The notes under the pieces were generated by a model. The model was not told the DNA's origin. It did not search any database and worked only from the letters and a program-made list of their open reading frames with translations. From Granulicella sapmiensis (GTDB taxonomy: Bacteria > Acidobacteriota > Terriglobia > Terriglobales > Acidobacteriaceae), in contig JAMFSR010000001.1 of assembly GCA_026225395.1 (NCBI GenBank), forward strand, positions 62,001 through 126,000: 64,000 nt of DNA, read 5' to 3'. Within the stretch, counting starts at the first letter, position 1. Each line of letters begins with the position of its first letter. Position numbers and translations under genes: made by a program. This document shows positions 61,982-64,000 of this stretch, piece by piece.

Positions 61982-63846
61982 CTCAGGACATCCAGCAAAA
62001 CCTCGCAACGCACCGACTGGCAGCCGAGCAAGTTACGTCGAATTTCCATGCTGCCCATGAACGGGCCCTCGATGACCACCGCAGTCAAATCGAAACGGAT
62101 ATGTACGAGGCGATCGAACGGTTCGAGCGTTCCATCGCCGAGATCAGTGACGACAACCCACTGTGCATCGATCTGGGTCGCCGCACAGCGGATTACGTGG
62201 CATGGATGCGTTGGGCGCTCGGAGACCTGCCCTACTACGCCATCGCTCTCGGGTTCGCCCCGGGCGAGCTACCTCCGAACCTCGGCGGCTGCATCCTTTG
62301 CTACTTTTCCGGCCGCGTCTTCGATGATTTCCTCGACCGGCATTACCTCTACCGCGGCCGACGTTACACACTGCTTTCATCGCTCGGCGAAGATGGTCCT
62401 CCCGGAGGCCAGGCCGATGCGGTCACCGTGATGATGGGCGTGCTGCTGCTGGTCGAGAGTCTGCTGCAATTGGACGGCGTCGCTCCTTCCGCTGGCCGCT
62501 TTCTGCGCCAGATCATCGCTTCTTATCGAGGCGTAGTGCTCGGCACGATCATGGACCGCTCAGGCTCCGACAGTTGGAGTCCCGAGTTCTACGAGTGCCT
62601 GATTCGTCGCAAGAACGTTGATTATTGGCTGCTGCTCTATGACGCTCTCGACCCCGAGCATCGTTCGCCGCTGCATCCCATTCTCATGAGCTACTACGCC
62701 CTGGCCCAGAAGATCAACGACCTGGAGGATTACACGCGCGACGAACTGCAGGGCAGCGCAAACATCGTCTCGGTCTATCGACACAGCGTCGCGCCGGACA
62801 AAGCCAAGGTCTTTTCCTTCGTCGAGCAGAACGTAGGCTCCCACTTGCTCGAGTTATGGACGCAATCGCTCGAACTGCTCGAGCCTGCACGTTCCGTGCT
62901 GTCAATCAAGCTCGCCGAAACCCACGACAACCTCGCGCGCCTCGGCTTCCTGCAATCGGCTGCCGACAAGCCGACAACCAGCCCGACCCGAATTGGGCTA
63001 GCCTGGTTCTCCAACCTCGAAGAGTTCGTGCAGCGGCTGGGTCTCGATGCGCTCGAACTGGTCGACTGCCCCGTCTGCCGCTCCTCCAGAGGCACAGCAC
63101 GCTTTCGCAAACAGGGCTTCCAGTTCAATCGCTGCCCTCAGTGCTCTCATCTCTACGTCAGTCCGCGCCTCGCGCCGCGATATGTCGCGCAGTTGGCCGC
63201 CGAGTCAATCGAGACCGCCTACGATCCGTTCCTGCAATCGCAAAAAATTTACGCCGAATTCATTTGCCACACGCTGCGCCGGCACTCCTACGGCCAGCGC
63301 CTGCTGGACATCGGCTATGGTGAAGGCCATCTCCTGATGGCGGCACGCGCTCTGGGCTTCCAGGTCTACGGCATCGAGCCATCGAACCTGGTGCGCAGCC
63401 ATCTCGACGAAGCCCTCGCCGACCGTATCCAGCATCGCAGCCTGGAGGGAGAAGATCTTCCCTGGGGCGCCTTTGACCACGTTGCGATGAGTCACGTCCT
63501 TGAGCACGTCCTCGATCCGCCTACAGCACTTGAGCGCGTTCACGCCGCTCTCCACCCCGGTGGCTTGCTCTACATTGCCGTGCCCGACAGCGAATCTCTC
63601 CAGTTCAAGCTCATGGGCAAGACATGGGACGCCGTTTCCCCCATCGTCCACTGCCAATTCTTCAATGAGACTTCCCTCACCCATCTGCTACAGTCGACTG
63701 GATTCGAGCCGATCCAGCGCATCCAGCCGCCTGCCCTGCAAGGCCACCGGCAGGAGCGCTGGATGCAGCTCTTTCGCCGGCTGGGTGGAGAAGAAGCCGG
63801 GGAACTCGCGATGCTCGCCCGTAAGCCCTCCGGCAAAACAGATTAG
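61975..63846 (+). CDS. Isoprenoid-synthase-fold / SAM methyltransferase fusion
   Basis: This 623-residue protein is read from TTG at 61975, with GGAG 8 bases upstream and a 7-base overlap with the previous gene. The N-terminal half (about 30-340) is all-helical with DDFLD (D117-D121) and a second acidic motif NDLEDYTRDE (N248-E257), as in trans-prenyl synthases or class I terpene synthases. The C-terminal half (about 355-623) has a zinc ribbon (CPVC, CPQCSHLYVSPR) and a class I methyltransferase with LLDIGYGEGHLLMAA. It may make or bind an isoprenoid and methylate it. The substrate is unknown. The alternative start is a downstream ATG at 62101. Confidence 0.75.
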   Translation: MLTQDIQQNLATHRLAAEQVTSNFHAAHERALDDHRSQIETDMYEAIERFERSIAEISDDNPLCIDLGRRTADYVAWMRWALGDLPYYAIALGFAPGELPPNLGGCILCYFSGRVFDDFLDRHYLYRGRRYTLLSSLGEDGPPGGQADAVTVMMGVLLLVESLLQLDGVAPSAGRFLRQIIASYRGVVLGTIMDRSGSDSWSPEFYECLIRRKNVDYWLLLYDALDPEHRSPLHPILMSYYALAQKINDLEDYTRDELQGSANIVSVYRHSVAPDKAKVFSFVEQNVGSHLLELWTQSLELLEPARSVLSIKLAETHDNLARLGFLQSAADKPTTSPTRIGLAWFSNLEEFVQRLGLDALELVDCPVCRSSRGTARFRKQGFQFNRCPQCSHLYVSPRLAPRYVAQLAAESIETAYDPFLQSQKIYAEFICHTLRRHSYGQRLLDIGYGEGHLLMAARALGFQVYGIEPSNLVRSHLDEALADRIQHRSLEGEDLPWGAFDHVAMSHVLEHVLDPPTALERVHAALHPGGLLYIAVPDSESLQFKLMGKTWDAVSPIVHCQFFNETSLTHLLQSTGFEPIQRIQPPALQGHRQERWMQLFRRLGGEEAGELAMLARKPSGKTD

Positions 63847-64000
63847 TCCGGGGCGTCGAAACTGCGATCGACAACATGCATCGCAATCTCTTCAAGGGCC
63901 GTGCGGTACGGAGACTCCGGAAATTCCGCCAACGCATCGACACCTTCAAGCGCCAACTCACGCGCTTTGGAGTACGCGCGCAGCAGGCCCGGCGAGGATG
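63843..64000 (-). CDS. Polyprenyl diphosphate synthase, C-terminal end (partial)
   Basis: The last 51 codons of a leftward gene read LLRAYSKARELALEGVDALA then FPESPYRTALEEIAMHVVDR. This is the usual C-terminus of trans-polyprenyl (octaprenyl/heptaprenyl) diphosphate synthases. The rest lies beyond the window. Its stop codon overlaps the stop of the isoprenoid-synthase/methyltransferase fusion on the other strand. It could be a housekeeping quinone gene or supply the isoprenoid precursor for the cluster. Confidence 0.75.
   Translation of the reverse strand, partial: SSPGLLRAYSKARELALEGVDALAEFPESPYRTALEEIAMHVVDRSFDAPD

Noticed and set aside
47394..63846. The biosynthetic locus as a mobile island
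   Set aside because: No integrase, transposase, tRNA border or direct repeats were seen at either end. Base composition could not be measured reliably by eye.

Overview
The window looks like a chromosomal segment of an Acidobacteriota member, probably an Acidobacteriaceae soil organism (Terriglobus, Granulicella or Edaphobacter type). This is inferred from a GC-rich sequence, a secreted protein of the TIGR03435 family that is typical of soil Acidobacteria, an unusual omega-like subunit next to rho, and the overall gene content. No species can be assigned. No rRNA, tRNA, CRISPR array, prophage or insertion sequence was found.

Positions 1-47,300 are mostly core and metabolic genes. In order they are: the end of a cytochrome c peroxidase-like gene; a bacteriophytochrome histidine kinase; a J-domain-like/Sel1 gene pair; sdaA; a ComM/YifB ATPase; an omega-like rpoZ and rho; ribD-ribE; a thiolase-methyltransferase-ftsY operon; rsmE; mrp-hrcA-grpE-dnaJ; a thioesterase; an orphan ChlI-like ATPase; an aldehyde dehydrogenase with its DUF779 partner; a DNA glycosylase; a cold-shock gene; and nupC. 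A ParD/ParE-type toxin-antitoxin pair then runs directly into purine nucleoside phosphorylase and uridine kinase, which together with nupC make a nucleoside-salvage set. After that come a deoxyhypusine-synthase-like enzyme, a Tat-signal GH1 glycosidase, an XRE regulator/membrane protein pair with an operator array, pncB, secreted acetamidase-like and S1/P1-nuclease-like proteins, an APC permease and pgm.

Positions 47,394-63,846 form a compact biosynthetic locus made of two divergent operons. The leftward operon (58,465 to 47,394) encodes a phytanoyl-CoA-dioxygenase-fold enzyme whose iron-binding HxD motif reads H-Q-A (as in SyrB2-type halogenases), a GT4 glycosyltransferase, a FabL-like and a FabG-like reductase, an acyl carrier protein with a zinc ribbon, a ketosynthase fused to a chain-length-factor-like half, an adenylating ligase-carrier protein-acyltransferase fusion, and a NodU/CmcH-type carbamoyltransferase. 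The rightward operon (58,664 to 63,846) encodes an NTF2-like protein, a GT9-like glycosyltransferase, an alpha/alpha-toroid-like protein, and an isoprenoid-synthase-fold/methyltransferase fusion. It ends overlapping the 3' end of a convergent polyprenyl diphosphate synthase gene. The most reasonable reading is a reduced acyl/polyketide chain, possibly halogenated, carbamoylated and glycosylated, with an isoprenoid component. The product is unknown and this locus is the best candidate for an undescribed system.

Two genome-wide habits also show. Degenerate heptameric (7-bp) tandem repeats end flush with, or run through, the stop codons of six leftward genes, and one more lies inside sdaA. At least ten genes have a TANNNT box only 6-9 bases before the start codon and no Shine-Dalgarno, suggesting leaderless transcripts. 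A likely small RNA (promoter plus terminator) lies upstream of rsmE.
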